From assembly GCA_014825775.1 (NCBI GenBank), contig MVAQ01000007.1:153960-217959 (forward strand): 64,000 bases of DNA, written 5' to 3'. This document shows positions 10,993 through 21,988 of the stretch, one piece after another (the first letter of the stretch is position 1; every line of letters starts with the position of its first letter). Position numbers and translations under genes: made by a program. The stretch is from Krasilnikovozyma curviuscula (Eukaryota > Basidiomycota > Tremellomycetes > Cystofilobasidiales > Mrakiaceae). The notes under the pieces are model-generated. The model saw only the letters and a list, made by a program, of their open reading frames with translations, ran no database searches and had not been told where the DNA came from.

Positions 10993-13622
10993 ATGGCGTC
11001 TTCGGTGGTGGTGGACTCAGCGTTCTGCAATGAGCTACGTCAGGCAGTACGAGAATGTAGAGAAAGAGGTCTAGTCATGGCTTCTAAGTGGTAAGTCTGC
11101 TCGGATGCTTCTAGTTCTAGTGAAGTTAGCTTTAAAGAAGGTCTGACTGACCAAAAATGGTGGAATACATACACTAGGGCAGCAGAACTCTTGACATCAA
11201 TACCTTCATTTTCACGGCCACTACCAGAGCCAGAAGATATAAGCATTCCGTCTTTTCAAACCTCAACACCGTTATCGAAGTCAACATCGGCAGCTTCACT
11301 CCAACAGCAACAGCCCCAACAGCATCGCCCTCCGTTTCCTTCACGTCTCTCTGGAGTCTCCGATTTTGGTACTCCACCACCACCCCATGTGATGACCTTT
11401 CAGCCAATGGGAGCTAGAACTGGCAAGAGGAAAGGGTTGTTGAGCTATCAGGAGCAGGACGAAGAGGACACGTACCAACTGGCGAAGAGCTACTTTGATT
11501 CACATGAGCTGGATAGATGTGCTTGGGTGCTGCATAATGCGAGAAAAGGAGATGATAAGTCGTTATTCTTGAAATGCTATGCTGAGTATTTAGTGAGTCG
11601 TACCACGCAAACCTAACTCGTTGATAGCCAACTACTTTAACTGATTCGCCTCCACCGTCTTGTTATTCTTGATGTTAATAGGCAGCAGATAAAAGGCTTC
11701 AAGAATCTCTGCCGGTGGTAATGGGGGCACCAGCCGAATTGCTTACTTTGACACCTCACCTGCAACCAATTCTCACCCAGCTCGAAGGTGCCACCGACCC
11801 CTTCCTCCTCTATCTGTGAGCAAACCTTCTTAAAATACATTGTTTTTTTTTTCAGTTTTGACAGGGTATGTTTTTGTAATAGACGAGCGCTAGTTCTTTC
11901 TCGTCTGCACAAACGGCCTGAGGCGCTGGACTCATACATCAACAGTGTTGTTGCTTACCCTTATAATTGGAGTGCATGGCTAGGACTATCTGGTCTTTTG
12001 AAATCATCGGAAGAGGTAAATAGGCCTTTTACTTCTCTAAACTCACGAGGGCTTACTACCCCTCATCTTGATTTTGTTTGTCGTTGGACCAGATGGAGCA
12101 CATCCAATCTATCCTAGCATCAAAATTGTTACCAAAAACTCAACCATTCCTCCACTTCTTCGATATTCATACGCGACTGGACTTGCACACAGCTACCGAA
12201 ACAGTGTCCTTGTCTATTTCGAGTCTGCTGGATAAATTCCCGAACTGTATTTGGTTGAAGAGTATGAAGGGAATGGTTGCGTATCATCTTAGAGGTGAGG
12301 TTTCTCCTATCTCTGTGGTTCATTCATTCTTTGACACCACTAACCCTTAAACTCTTCCTCCGCGCTCAACTGTACAGATTTTGAAGCTGCTGAAGAGATA
12401 TTCGACGGTGTCCGAGAACAGGATCCATACAGGCTGGAAGACATTGACGTGTATTCCAACATGCTCTATGTCATGCCCAAGTTGGGTAAACTGGCAAAAC
12501 TAGCAACGGATTATGCTCTCGTCGACAGAAATCGAGCAGAGGTTTGCTGCCTGATAGGTATGTTTCGATGTATCCCATCAAACCTGTCAATCGTTACTCT
12601 ATTTGAAACTGATCTTGATATTGGGCCTCTTTCCAGGCAATTACTACTCATCACGACGAGAACCTCTCAAAGCAATCCAGTATTTCAGACGATCCCTCCA
12701 ACTGAACAGAGATTATCTTCCCGCCTGGACTTTGATGGGCCACGAATATGTCGAGCTGAAGAACACCCATGCTGCGATTGAAGCCTACAGAAGAGCCGTC
12801 GGTGAGTTCTGCTCTTTCGTGCTGTCATATTATCCTTGCGCTCGCTGAACCTCTCACTTTTTTGAATGGGCAGATGTCAATCCGAGAGATTACAGAGCTT
12901 GGTATGGCCTGGGTCAAACGTACGAACTTCTTGATATGCCCCAGTATGCCATTCTGTATTACAATCGAGCTACGTCTCTCAGGTGAGTCGCAATTGTTTG
13001 GCTTCTGCTTGCAACGCAATGCTAACGTCTTTCCTTCGCGCATAGGCCGTATGATTCAAGAATGTGGCTTGCTCTTGCTCAAGTGTACGAAAATACTCAA
13101 AGGTCAGTCTCCCTATTCGCTCATCGATGTTGCTTCGCTGACGCGCAGTCGGAGCTTGTAGATTACAGGAAGCGATCAAAGCGCTCGAACGAGCTCTCAT
13201 ATCATCCGAACCAGAAGTCACCATGAACATTCTTTCAACCCTCGCCAACCTCCACGATACTCTAGGTGACAAGCACGTCGCCGCTGCTTGTCATCGACGA
13301 CTACTAGCGAAAGCTCAAACTGAGGGCAAACCACCTGGTGAGATGGCGACGAGTTGGTTATGGTTAGCAAAATATGAGCTGTCATTGAACGATGAAGGTG
13401 ATGAAGCTGTTGGTGATGCGTCGATGGAAAGTGCTGGTGCTGGAGGTAACACCGGTTTGGCGCATCAATATCTAAAGAACATTGTTGAGCATGTAGGTTC
13501 CCATCCCAAACTCAAATCTTCGTGGACATGACGCTAACATTTTGTCTCGTTTTCTGTTCTCACAGAATGTATCACAGAAGGAAGAGGCCGAGAAGATGTT
13601 GCGAAATCTCGCCGCTTTTTGA
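10993..13622 (+). CDS. APC8: Anaphase-promoting complex subunit 8 (Cdc23), TPR protein
   Basis: Scaffold TPR subunit of the APC/C ubiquitin ligase that drives mitotic exit. The N-terminus ([20 protein letters not shown]) matches the APC8 N-terminal domain, ending in the [20 protein letters not shown] and [20 protein letters not shown] region. A serial TPR array follows: [20 protein letters not shown], then [20 protein letters not shown] and [18 protein letters not shown], then [20 protein letters not shown] and [18 protein letters not shown] Ser/Gln/Pro-rich insert of about 60 residues sits between the N-terminal helices and the repeats. About ten short introns. The stop at 13620 lies 25 bp from the stop codon of the convergent aminopeptidase gene. 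Confidence 0.87.
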
Positions 13623-13647
13623 GAGAGAATTGCTGGATGATGATCCT

Positions 13648-16483
13648 CGTCATATTCTGGTACAAGATTCTTCGAGCCAGGCCAGTGTTTTCGAGTCAGA
13701 GGAATTTTGGAGCAACGGCGAAAGTTTCTCAAAGACAGTTTTGTGATAGCCTGAGAAAGGAGTAGCGATCAGAAGACAGTCGGGTCTCAAAAGGACAGGC
13801 AAGGAATGAATAAAACTCACCATCGAGCCATTTCCGTTCTTCATCTGAAAGCATTGTTGCATCCACTAACTTTTTCTGAATCGGGCACTGTTGGCCGTGA
13901 AGAAAGACGTGTTCAAAAATGTAGCCAGAGAGAGAAGGGAACAGGGAAGGGACGCTGCCGGCAGATCACTTACCATGGTCAGCGTTTCAAAGGACAGCCA
14001 GTTTTTATCTCCAACCTTCCCAAAATCAACAACTGCCATCACATTCTCAATTCGTATCCCCCAGGAGCCTTCGAGGTAATAGCCTGGCTCGTTAGAGATG
14101 ACTTGGTTCGGTAAGAGAGGAACGTTGAACTCGACCTTCGATCCCAATCCCAAACCGCTCTCGTGCACACTTAGTCCCCAAACAGATTGAATGACCATTA
14201 GCGTCAGTCCAAGAAAATATAGATGTACGCTAACATACCAAAGGAAACTGCCAACACCGTGCCCTGGACGAAACCAGATGCAAAGTAAGCAGCCGGACAG
14301 AGAGCAGACGGCCAAACCTCAACATACCTGTAGCATGTCTGAAATCCATTCCATGTTTCCAAAGAGGAGCTCTAGCTACAGAATCTACTTGAAGACCAGT
14401 GGTACCAACAGGAAATGCTGAAATTGCACTAGAGGTCAGCAACGTACCTGACAACGGGTGCGGACGATACTCACTGGCACAGGAAATGGCGATGTTGGCT
14501 TGGAGGACCGCCGTATAGGCCACAATCTGATTCCTCGACGGTTCACCGAAAAAGAATGTTCGCGTGATGTCCGTTGTTGCGTTGTGATACTGTAGTGCCC
14601 GAAACAAATCAGCGAAAGTGGACACACAAGAACAGGTAGAATGCGAGCCTACTTGAGCACCAGAGTCGCAGAGATACATCTCGTTGACGGAAAGAATCCT
14701 GGATGACTCTTTCTGAGGAATGTAGTGCACCACGGCTGTGAGGAAGAAGGGGGATCTCTAAACAAAATGCTCGAACACGAAGGATGATGTGCGACCAATT
14801 CAACCTACCAGAGTTGGGCCCAGATGCTGATATAGTTGGAAAAGACAGATTGTAAAAAAGGTTTCCAGACCTGACAAAAATCGATGAAAACCCGACAGCT
14901 GAGGTCAGGAAAATTCAATGTAAAAGCTAGTGATGCAAAAAGATGAACAACGCACTGTCGGAACCCCATCAGCTTCTCAGCAGCTTCAAACTCAGATATC
15001 ATAGATCCAGAAGTGATTTCTTCCTCAAGCCAAGCGAAGTAGCGACACTGATGGACGAAAAGACGAAGTTGAGATAAAAGTGATTTGAGCAGAAAGCAGA
15101 GATGAGAGGGGGGCCTACAAGAGCAACACCATCCACGATATGACCCGATCTGAAGCCCTGTATTTCTGTTTCATTTCTATTAGTGGTCATTAGAGAAGAA
15201 ATACCCAATTGTCAGTTACATAGCTTGGAGGTCTGAACAATGACAAGGCACGATCTATTTTACATACTTCACAGACTTCATCTGACACACTACCGATTTT
15301 GCAAATTCCACATGATCCTGAGGAGTATTGCAAAAGAAGTTCAGACTGCTATTGACGATCGGCAAAAAGACTGAATGTACTGAATGCACGACTCACGATG
15401 CCTAGACTTTCGACGACGGCCAGAGAAGCTTTCTCACTGACCAGGACCTTCGACTTCGCCGGCGTGCTCTTAATGGAGAACAGACCCGACGCGAAGCTCT
15501 CGTATGATGATATCTTAATTTGGTGCGATTCCAAAAAGGATCTCACTTCATCTGACAGCGATTGAGAGTCGACGTAGAGATTGGCGTGCAGTGTTGTGAT
15601 GATGGCGTGGGCGAAGAAAACCTGGTGATGCCAGATAACGTCAGTGTCGCTCGCCAAATAAAAGACATAAAGAAACGGCGTTGGTCTATCATACTGGATT
15701 GTATGCAATATCTTCCCCTCTCAGATTGAATAGCCAAGCGATCTCGTCCAATGCGCTGATGATGATGCAGGTGTGATTAGATGCTGTCAGTCGTTGTCGT
15801 ATTTCCTTCAGTTTGGATTCCACCGACTCGCCTACGTTAGAAATACGGAGACGGTTATCTAGCGAGTTTGAAGGAGGAAAGGGAGAAACCTAATAAACAG
15901 ACCAGCATATTTCTCGTCATGAATCCAGATCTTGCCCCCTCCTCTCCTCTCTGGCCTACCCCCCTCCTCCTCCCATACCATCCCAACTAAATCTTTTGCC
16001 TCCACTAAGTGTTTACCTCTCTCCTTCAGATAACAAATATCAGAGTAGTTAATCATATTTGGTTCGACACCGATTTTGAAGTTGGAAGAAGGAAGCGCAG
16101 CCACGTAGTCCAAAAATGAGACCACCCCTGGGAGTCCAATCTGGTATACAGTCCATCCAGAGTTGGCCAGTTGCGACTTGGCCTGCTGGTGATACCTGCC
16201 GTCGGTGAACAGGGAAGCTTGGTCGAGCTCAATGATAACCATTCCAGCACTTCCTGTGAAGCCTGACAGCCATTGTCTTCGCTTGTCATACTCAGACAAG
16301 TACTCGCTAGAATCTAAGACGCAGAACTAAGTATGTCAGATCATAAAACAGGAGGATTTCACGTTCCACGAGTTTGAGCTTACGCGGGTCGTCCGATGAG
16401 AGTATGAAGGCAGACAGCCTCTTGTTTCTCATGACATTCCTTAGAGATCTCAATCGAGAGCCAGAATCAGACTCCTTGAGCAT
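13648..16483 (-). CDS. Cytosolic-type X-prolyl aminopeptidase (aminopeptidase P, M24B)
   Basis: Metallopeptidase that removes N-terminal residues preceding proline. The start exon reads MLKESDSGSRLRSLRNVM and NKRLSAFILSSDDP. A split His codon leads into SSEYLSEYDKRRQWLSGFTG, the classic APP1/XPNPEP1 opening, followed by SLFTDGRYHQQAKSQL. The metal site is complete: DFRHATGHGVGSFL is restored across an intron (usual HGTGHG, here HATGHG), VHESGLG follows, and the two glutamates lie in ISNEPGYYLEGSWGIRIENV. The end, CPIQKKLVDATMLSDEERKW and then TLAWLEESCTRI, is typical. No mitochondrial presequence is evident. Over ten introns. Convergent with APC8 and divergent from COX19. Confidence 0.86.
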
Positions 16484-16671
16484 TCAATGTGTCTAGCTCC
16501 CTTGTAACCGATAGTTTATCTATGAGGACTAGGTCGCAGTCGAACGAAACTGACGGGTGACAGGACCTTCCAGAGACGGTCAGCATAAATTATTCAATAG
16601 TCGAGATTTGAGGACTACAGGTGTCTAATACCGAAGATTCACGTTCTGTACACCGTCAGTGAATTTCGAGA
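16484..16671. promoter_or_regulatory. Divergent promoter between aminopeptidase P and COX19
   Basis: 188 bp between the two start codons. No specific element is recognised; the call rests on gene layout. Confidence 0.35.
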
Positions 16672-17223
16672 ATGGTAGGCTCTATTAATTATATTTTGAT
16701 GCCGAGAGCAGACCCTGACGCACTTCCCAAGTCATTTGGTCGACCTCCGAGCTCAGGATTCTCAACACCTACCCCGCCTGAAAGAGGCTCCTTTCCTCTG
16801 GATCATGATCGTGAGTATATGGTACTGCAACGTAGCAAAGAGCCTTGTCAGAGCGAACTTCTTACGCATTTCCTAAATGTGACTGAGCAGGGGAATGCTC
16901 GCACTTAGTAGCTGATTATCTGAAATGTCTCAAGGAGCATGGGAATGCGAATGAAAAGTGTAGAGTGTTAAGCAAAGGCTATCTGCAGTGTCGATTTGAT
17001 TCGTGAGTAGAAAAATGCTTCCCAACTGCCGAATCGTCTTCAGCCTTTCAGTGTCGGAAGCCAAACTGATTGGTGTCCATCTCACCACAGCGACCTAATG
17101 GAAAAAGCTCCTTGGGAAGCTTTAGGGTTCGCTGATCTAGCTCGAAGTGATACAAAAGCAGGGACAAACTCAACAGCCACTACAACATCAGCACCGTCTA
17201 CATCCCAACCCAAGAAGGTGTAG
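16672..17223 (+). CDS. COX19: COX19, twin CX9C mitochondrial copper/redox protein
   Basis: Intermembrane-space protein needed for cytochrome c oxidase assembly. After splicing it reads TPPERGSFPLDHDRECSHLV then ADYLKCLKEHGNANEKCRVL then SKGYLQCRFDSDLMEK, with two exact CX9C pairs, followed by APWEALGFADLA as in the family. The tail is Thr/Ser/Ala-rich. Two introns: one splits the Arg codon before the first Cys, the other splits the Ser codon after the last Cys. The in-frame ATG at 16699 is an equally good start and would give the more usual short N-terminus. The Mia40 relay is the expected import route (family knowledge). Confidence 0.87.
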
Positions 17224-17555
17224 CATCACTGTGCTATGAACAGTCTTGACTATTGAACCTGATCGAGTCATAAACTATACCCACAACCGCAACCAACCCC
17301 TCTCTGACGTTATATCTATCTTCCCAAAAAAGTGCGCAATGGCCAGTCAATATCCCTTCCTGGAGAACCGCCCGCTCTTGATCAGTGAATAATTTGCAAT
17401 GAAGGCTCTCTATCCGAGTCAAGCTGGAAAGATGAATCAGATTCATCAACAGCAGACGAGTCATTTCATCCTGAACGCCGCCATCCGGATGCGAGAACAT
17501 CAACTCTAAAATTCACAGATAAAATCGAAACATCCGTCGCTTCTTCTAAAGTCTT
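17224..17555. other. Spacer between COX19 and the F-box-like pair
   Basis: It carries an 89-codon open frame on the minus strand (17234-17503) of unknown meaning, described in the findings. No other structure is seen. Confidence 0.3.
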
Positions 17556-18824
17556 ATGACATCCCAAATACATTCCACCATATTACAAAACATGGATGCT
17601 TCATATCCACGCTTGCCCTTGATGGCAACTAACACGAAGGGCATCTTCTCACTGCCCCCTGAATCGCTGTCTACAATTCTGGGTCTCTGCATAGTACCGT
17701 CATCAATATCCGGAGTCCAGGTCTTAATGACGTGTAAACTATTCTTATGGTATGGCCTTCGCTACCTCTATATGTCAGTCACGCTAAAGTCTGGACAGGC
17801 AGCGTTGACTTTCTTTGCCTCTAGGCTGGAGAATATCTGCTTGAGCGAAAAGGGTAATGATGTGGTCCGTCAAAGCGCTTTAAGGAGTAGACTCTGCCCT
17901 ATCAAGAGAAGTTGTGATGACTTCAGGAGGGATGCGTTGTTTAGTGTAAGAATGGGTTACGAATGGGTTAGTCCATTCCTTTTCCTACTGCTTTCTATCA
18001 TCCAAAGATAAAAGTTATTGACTAATTTCTCATTTTTGCAGGTAAAATCAATATCGATCCACAAGAGTTTTGAAGATACAGATAGATTCTGGAACAGGAT
18101 GACTAGCCATCCTCTTCCTGATTCAAGTCGAAGACCCACTCCAGACACTTCTTCCTTCCGCACCCACTTCTCTGATCAGCCCCACACTAATCTCCAATCC
18201 TTCCCCCGCCTAGAATCCCTACATATTGGCCTTAACTTGACTCACATCCAGTATCGTTCCTTCATCTTCTCACTTGTAGGCGATTTCGTACCTACGACGG
18301 AACTAAGTTTCAGCTGGGGCGTCGTGCCTTTCATCAATCACCATCGTACAACCAATATTCTAGCGCAGGTGCAGAGTTTGAAGGTTAGACGAGTCAAATA
18401 CGCATATCACCTGCTGAGGCCGACTTTGGAAGAGGTCGATGAAGCCGGGACGCTTATGTCTAGTCCGGGTGGTGATGTTGATGATTCATCAGAGATACAG
18501 AGACAGAGAGAGATAGTAGGTAGCATCAAGAGGCTGACGATTCTAGACTATTTCGTCCAAGTTTCAGATCAACATTTTGTGGACCCGGACTCTCTGGAGC
18601 GGATCACAATCTCTCTTGAGCAACACGAGTCTATTAGGAGAAAGTTGATATTGAAAGATATTCAACGGATAATGAAGGTGTATTGCGGTCTGGAGGAGCT
18701 GGTTCTTTGGGGAGAGGTGATGGATGAAGGATCGAAGATGGCCGTTGCGCTTCGCCAAGTTGCGCTTGAGTATGAAGAGCTAGGAAGGATCTTGTGGATT
18801 GGCGGAGGAAAGTTTGAAGTCTGA
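17556..18824 (+). CDS. F-box-like/LRR-type protein, tandem copy A
   Basis: Protein of about 400 residues. After a leader it has the motif IFSLPPESLSTILGLCI, then VLMTCKLFLWYGLRYLYMSV, the layout of a fungal F-box-like domain (L-P-x-E-L, then a hydrophobic helix and the 'leading to the cell surface' type W/Y motif). The rest is a non-repetitive region with patches of leucines. A single intron (17967-18041) falls right after RMGYEW. The neighbour copy B at 19000 matches it along the whole length, including KSIS, LSFSWG, EQHE, LVLWGE and FEV at the end. The probable role is substrate selection for an SCF ubiquitin ligase, which is inference from the F-box-like start. Start codon at 17556 or 17592. 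Confidence 0.65.
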
Positions 18825-18999
18825 TGAGTTACGTAAATAGTAATTGAGGATTGTACGAGAGCGCTGGGCATCACACAGTTGTGACTAAGATCATCTGCAA
18901 GTGACGCGGCCGCCACATGCTCGTGTGCTGCACCTGTAGATCTTTTCTTTTTGAGTCAAAACTTCTAACCACCACCCATCGAAATTTTCAAAAGTCAGA

Positions 19000-20204
19000 A
19001 TGGAGTTCAATCTCTCATTAGATGAACCAGCAGTAAGAAACGTCTCGGCAACAAGTCTAACTTTCAAGCTTCCTACAGAACTCATCCCCATCATTCTCAG
19101 CTTCACCATCCGGCCATCGTCAAGTTCTGGGCTGGATATTCTTCTGACCAGTAAAGAATTTTTTTGGTCAGGCATTGAATACTTGTATGAAGAGATCAAT
19201 ATTCGGAGTCTGAAGGGAGCTAGAGCCTTCTTTGACGCGGATGTACTGACCGTCAAGATTGTGGACGAAGAAAATCCTTTGGGTGATGGTAGTTACAGGA
19301 CCAAGTTATACTCATCTCATAGAGAGCATCACAGTATTGGTGGGTGTTTTAGAGTAAGGATGGGGTATGAATGGGTAAGTTTTCCTACTCATAGCATTGC
19401 CTTTTCCCTTTCAAACCTGAGCAAATCCAATGGTACATTCTTCAGGTAAAATCCATCTCTTTTAGTAAGGGGTTTGAAGACATAGATGAATTCTGGGAAC
19501 CTACTTGTCGCCCGCTTTTTGATGGCATCACGGATCAAGAACAACAGCTCTATAATCGACAGTTATTTTTCGAACACCCAGCAATAACATTCCAGTCAGA
19601 AGTCACTTGTTTATTTCCTCGCCTAAGCTCTCTCGCCTTGGGTCTCGATCTCCGAGAGCCTCAGCATCGCGAGTTTATCTTCGAATTGATTGGCAGCTTC
19701 AACCCAACTCGAATCAAGTTTAGCTGGGGAAGCTGCAGATGGACCAACAATCATAGATCGACACATATTCTTCACAGTGTTCAACATTTGACGGTCAAAT
19801 ACCTTGACTCGTGCTTCGCAATACTGGACCCCGAACCACACGACGGCGAACTCTTACATATATCAGAAACAGCAGCACATACCCCTTTGGCAAAAAACGT
19901 TATCACACTGACGATTATGGACTATTTTGTCGTTATCCAGCATCATCTCACCCATCATGTCGATCCTCAACATGGCATTGTCTATCTCACAATGGAGCAA
20001 CACGAATTGTTGAGGCGTCAGCTACTCTGGCAAGATATTTCGGAGCTTTTGAGAGTGTACTGTAGGCTTGAGAAGCTGATACTGTGGGGTGAAGCAGTGG
20101 AAGAGGAGTCGAAGATGGCAGTCGCGCTTAAACAAGTTGCGACAGAGCACTACGAAGATTTTGGAAGATTATTATGGTTGGGTAACAAGAAGTTTGAGAT
20201 TTAA
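19000..20204 (+). CDS. F-box-like/LRR-type protein, tandem copy B
   Basis: Paralogue of the gene at 17556, in the same direction, starting 175 bp after it ends. It opens with LTFKLPTELIPIILSFTIRP then DILLTSKEFFWSGIEYLYEE, an F-box-like pattern. The one intron (19375-19445) is at the same place as in copy A, after RMGYEW, and exon 2 again begins VKSIS. Conserved islands in the second exon include FSWG, NNHRSTHIL against NHHRTTNIL, EQHELLRRQLL against EQHESIRRKLI, and KMAVALKQVA against KMAVALRQVA. Divergence elsewhere is large, so the duplication is not recent. Function unknown beyond the likely SCF adaptor role. Confidence 0.65.
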
Positions 20205-20725
20205 AATGGAGTTGAGGGTTTTTCCATGTGGGAGGAAAAGTGAAGTTGAGTTGAGATGAGGCTTTGAAAATTTCTCAGCTTGTGTTATGCAGTAATTAGC
20301 GAAATTCATTACAGCCCAACATCTATGTCCTATTCACTTGGGATATCGGTTGATATGTGATTTCATATGCCCTTTCATATTGGTGACCTCCTAGGTCGTG
20401 ACTTCGAGCGCAAAGAGTGACAAATAAAAGAATGGGAAACGTTGTGCGCGCCGTCGTAGCGGTTTGTAGTCCGTTAATACGTCGCAGAATTTTCATGACA
20501 GTATGCCCATCCAGATGGTTGTTGTAAAACAGTTAAAAAACGCAAGTTCTTAAAGGGGTGATATGCTGAAAGATGATACATTATGCTATGCAAAGTCCAA
20601 TACGTTGGATGGGCAGACAGATCTCGATGAGATTAGCATCCGCTTAGAAACCCTTACCCCAGCTGTCAAAAAGACTATTAGCTGCTATTTGCAATACAAG
20701 AAATATGAAAGGGGGGTTGCTAAAC
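20205..20725. other. Convergent spacer between F-box-like copy B and GLTP
   Basis: About 520 bp, AT-rich in parts. No supported gene. Confidence 0.35.
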
Positions 20726-21791
20726 TCACTTTCCTTCAGCGTAGAAAGCTTCGATGGTGACAATGATCTTTTCCAAAGCGGCAAGCCACTCGTTGAGCTC
20801 CTTGTCGACAATTTCAGGTGGGGAGCCAAGCTTGGGGTAGAAGTCCTTTCGGTATGGACAAGCCTTCATGGCCAACTGAAATGATCAAAATGGATGATAA
20901 GGGAAAACAGCGTCAGGTCGTGTCACAGAAGAGTTGTGGCTCATGTTGGAAAGAACTTAAACTCACGGAGAAGATTGGTCGAACAAGGAAGGAATGGTAT
21001 TGCTTCAAGGTCTTGTCGTAGGAGTTGTTGAAAGAAACGGCGAGTTCTTCACTTGGGTTCGAAAGGTTGTTCCTGAGGCCCAAAGCGGTAAATTTCAATC
21101 CACTAGAGCCCAATTGGAAAACAACGAAAAATACGTCTTAGCATAGGGTTATCAATTGGAAGGTTTGCGGGGTCTGTGACTTGAAGGTGAGAAACCTTGC
21201 AGGTACCAACTAACCGAGTAAGCCAGAGGAGAGATTGAGTAGCTGGTCTGTTCTTATCGCCTGGCTTTCCCTCAGAAGCAACGAGCGACTGTAAGGTGTG
21301 GGTAGTCTTTCCAGAGGCAGCAAGGGCATCTCTGATTTTCTGTTTGGAACGAAGTATTCAAGCCATTGGACCCACGAGCGAACTGAAGTCAGCACTTTGT
21401 ATCACGAGCGCTAGCAGCAGCTCCACTACGCGTACCTTGATGTTACCGCCAAGGTCAGACTTCACCGGAGCGAAAGCAGCGTTTCCAAGGACGTCTGGAG
21501 GTTTGAGAAGCGAGCAGGATGGACGTGTGAGATGGGCGATAGTGAGAACAAATATCCAGCTCCACAGCTACACAAATCCATTCAGACTCACCGAAGATAG
21601 AGACCAGTCCATCAGAAGCATCACAGAACTTGGTGACATCGATTCCACCTTCGGTTGGGACGTCTTGGAATTTCTGGAGTCACGCAGAGGCCCATTTAGT
21701 ATCGCATAACATCAAAAATTGTCAGTCCAGCTCCAGGAAAACACAATGGATCATTACATACAACAGCAACGGTCTCGAAGAATTCAGGCAT
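20726..21791 (-). CDS. Glycolipid transfer protein (GLTP/HET-C2 fold)
   Basis: Small cytosolic protein that shuttles glycosphingolipids between membranes. The order is MPEFFETVAV, DVPTEGGIDVTKFCDASDGL, VSIFDVLGNAAFAPVKSDLG with GNIK, TTHTLQSLVASEGK, LLWLTRGLKFTALGLRNNL, SYDKTLKQYHSFLVRPIFSV, and the end LEKIIVTIEAFYAEGK. The sugar-headgroup residues of the GLTP family are all visible: Asp, Asn and Lys in KSDLGGNIK, the Trp in LLWL, and His in QYHSF. Length (about 200 residues) fits a single-domain GLTP. It is divergent from BIR1 with a 197-bp shared promoter. Six or so introns. Confidence 0.87.
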
Positions 21792-21988
21792 TGTAAAGGG
21801 ATGTAGACGATGGTCGTTGGGTGCCAGCCCGAATCTCGTCGAAATTCCCTTTTTGGACCAAGCCAACGTCTGGTGACTGGGCGTGGTTGCTTTCCGTGCT
21901 GCGTCGCCTTCAGTGTTGTTTTTCGTCAACCAACGACGACAATTCCAAACCTCAAGATACTGCTGAATAGAACAGTAGTCTCCTCAGG
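21792..21988. promoter_or_regulatory. Divergent promoter between GLTP and BIR1
   Basis: 197 bp between the two start codons. No named element; inferred from layout. Confidence 0.35.
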
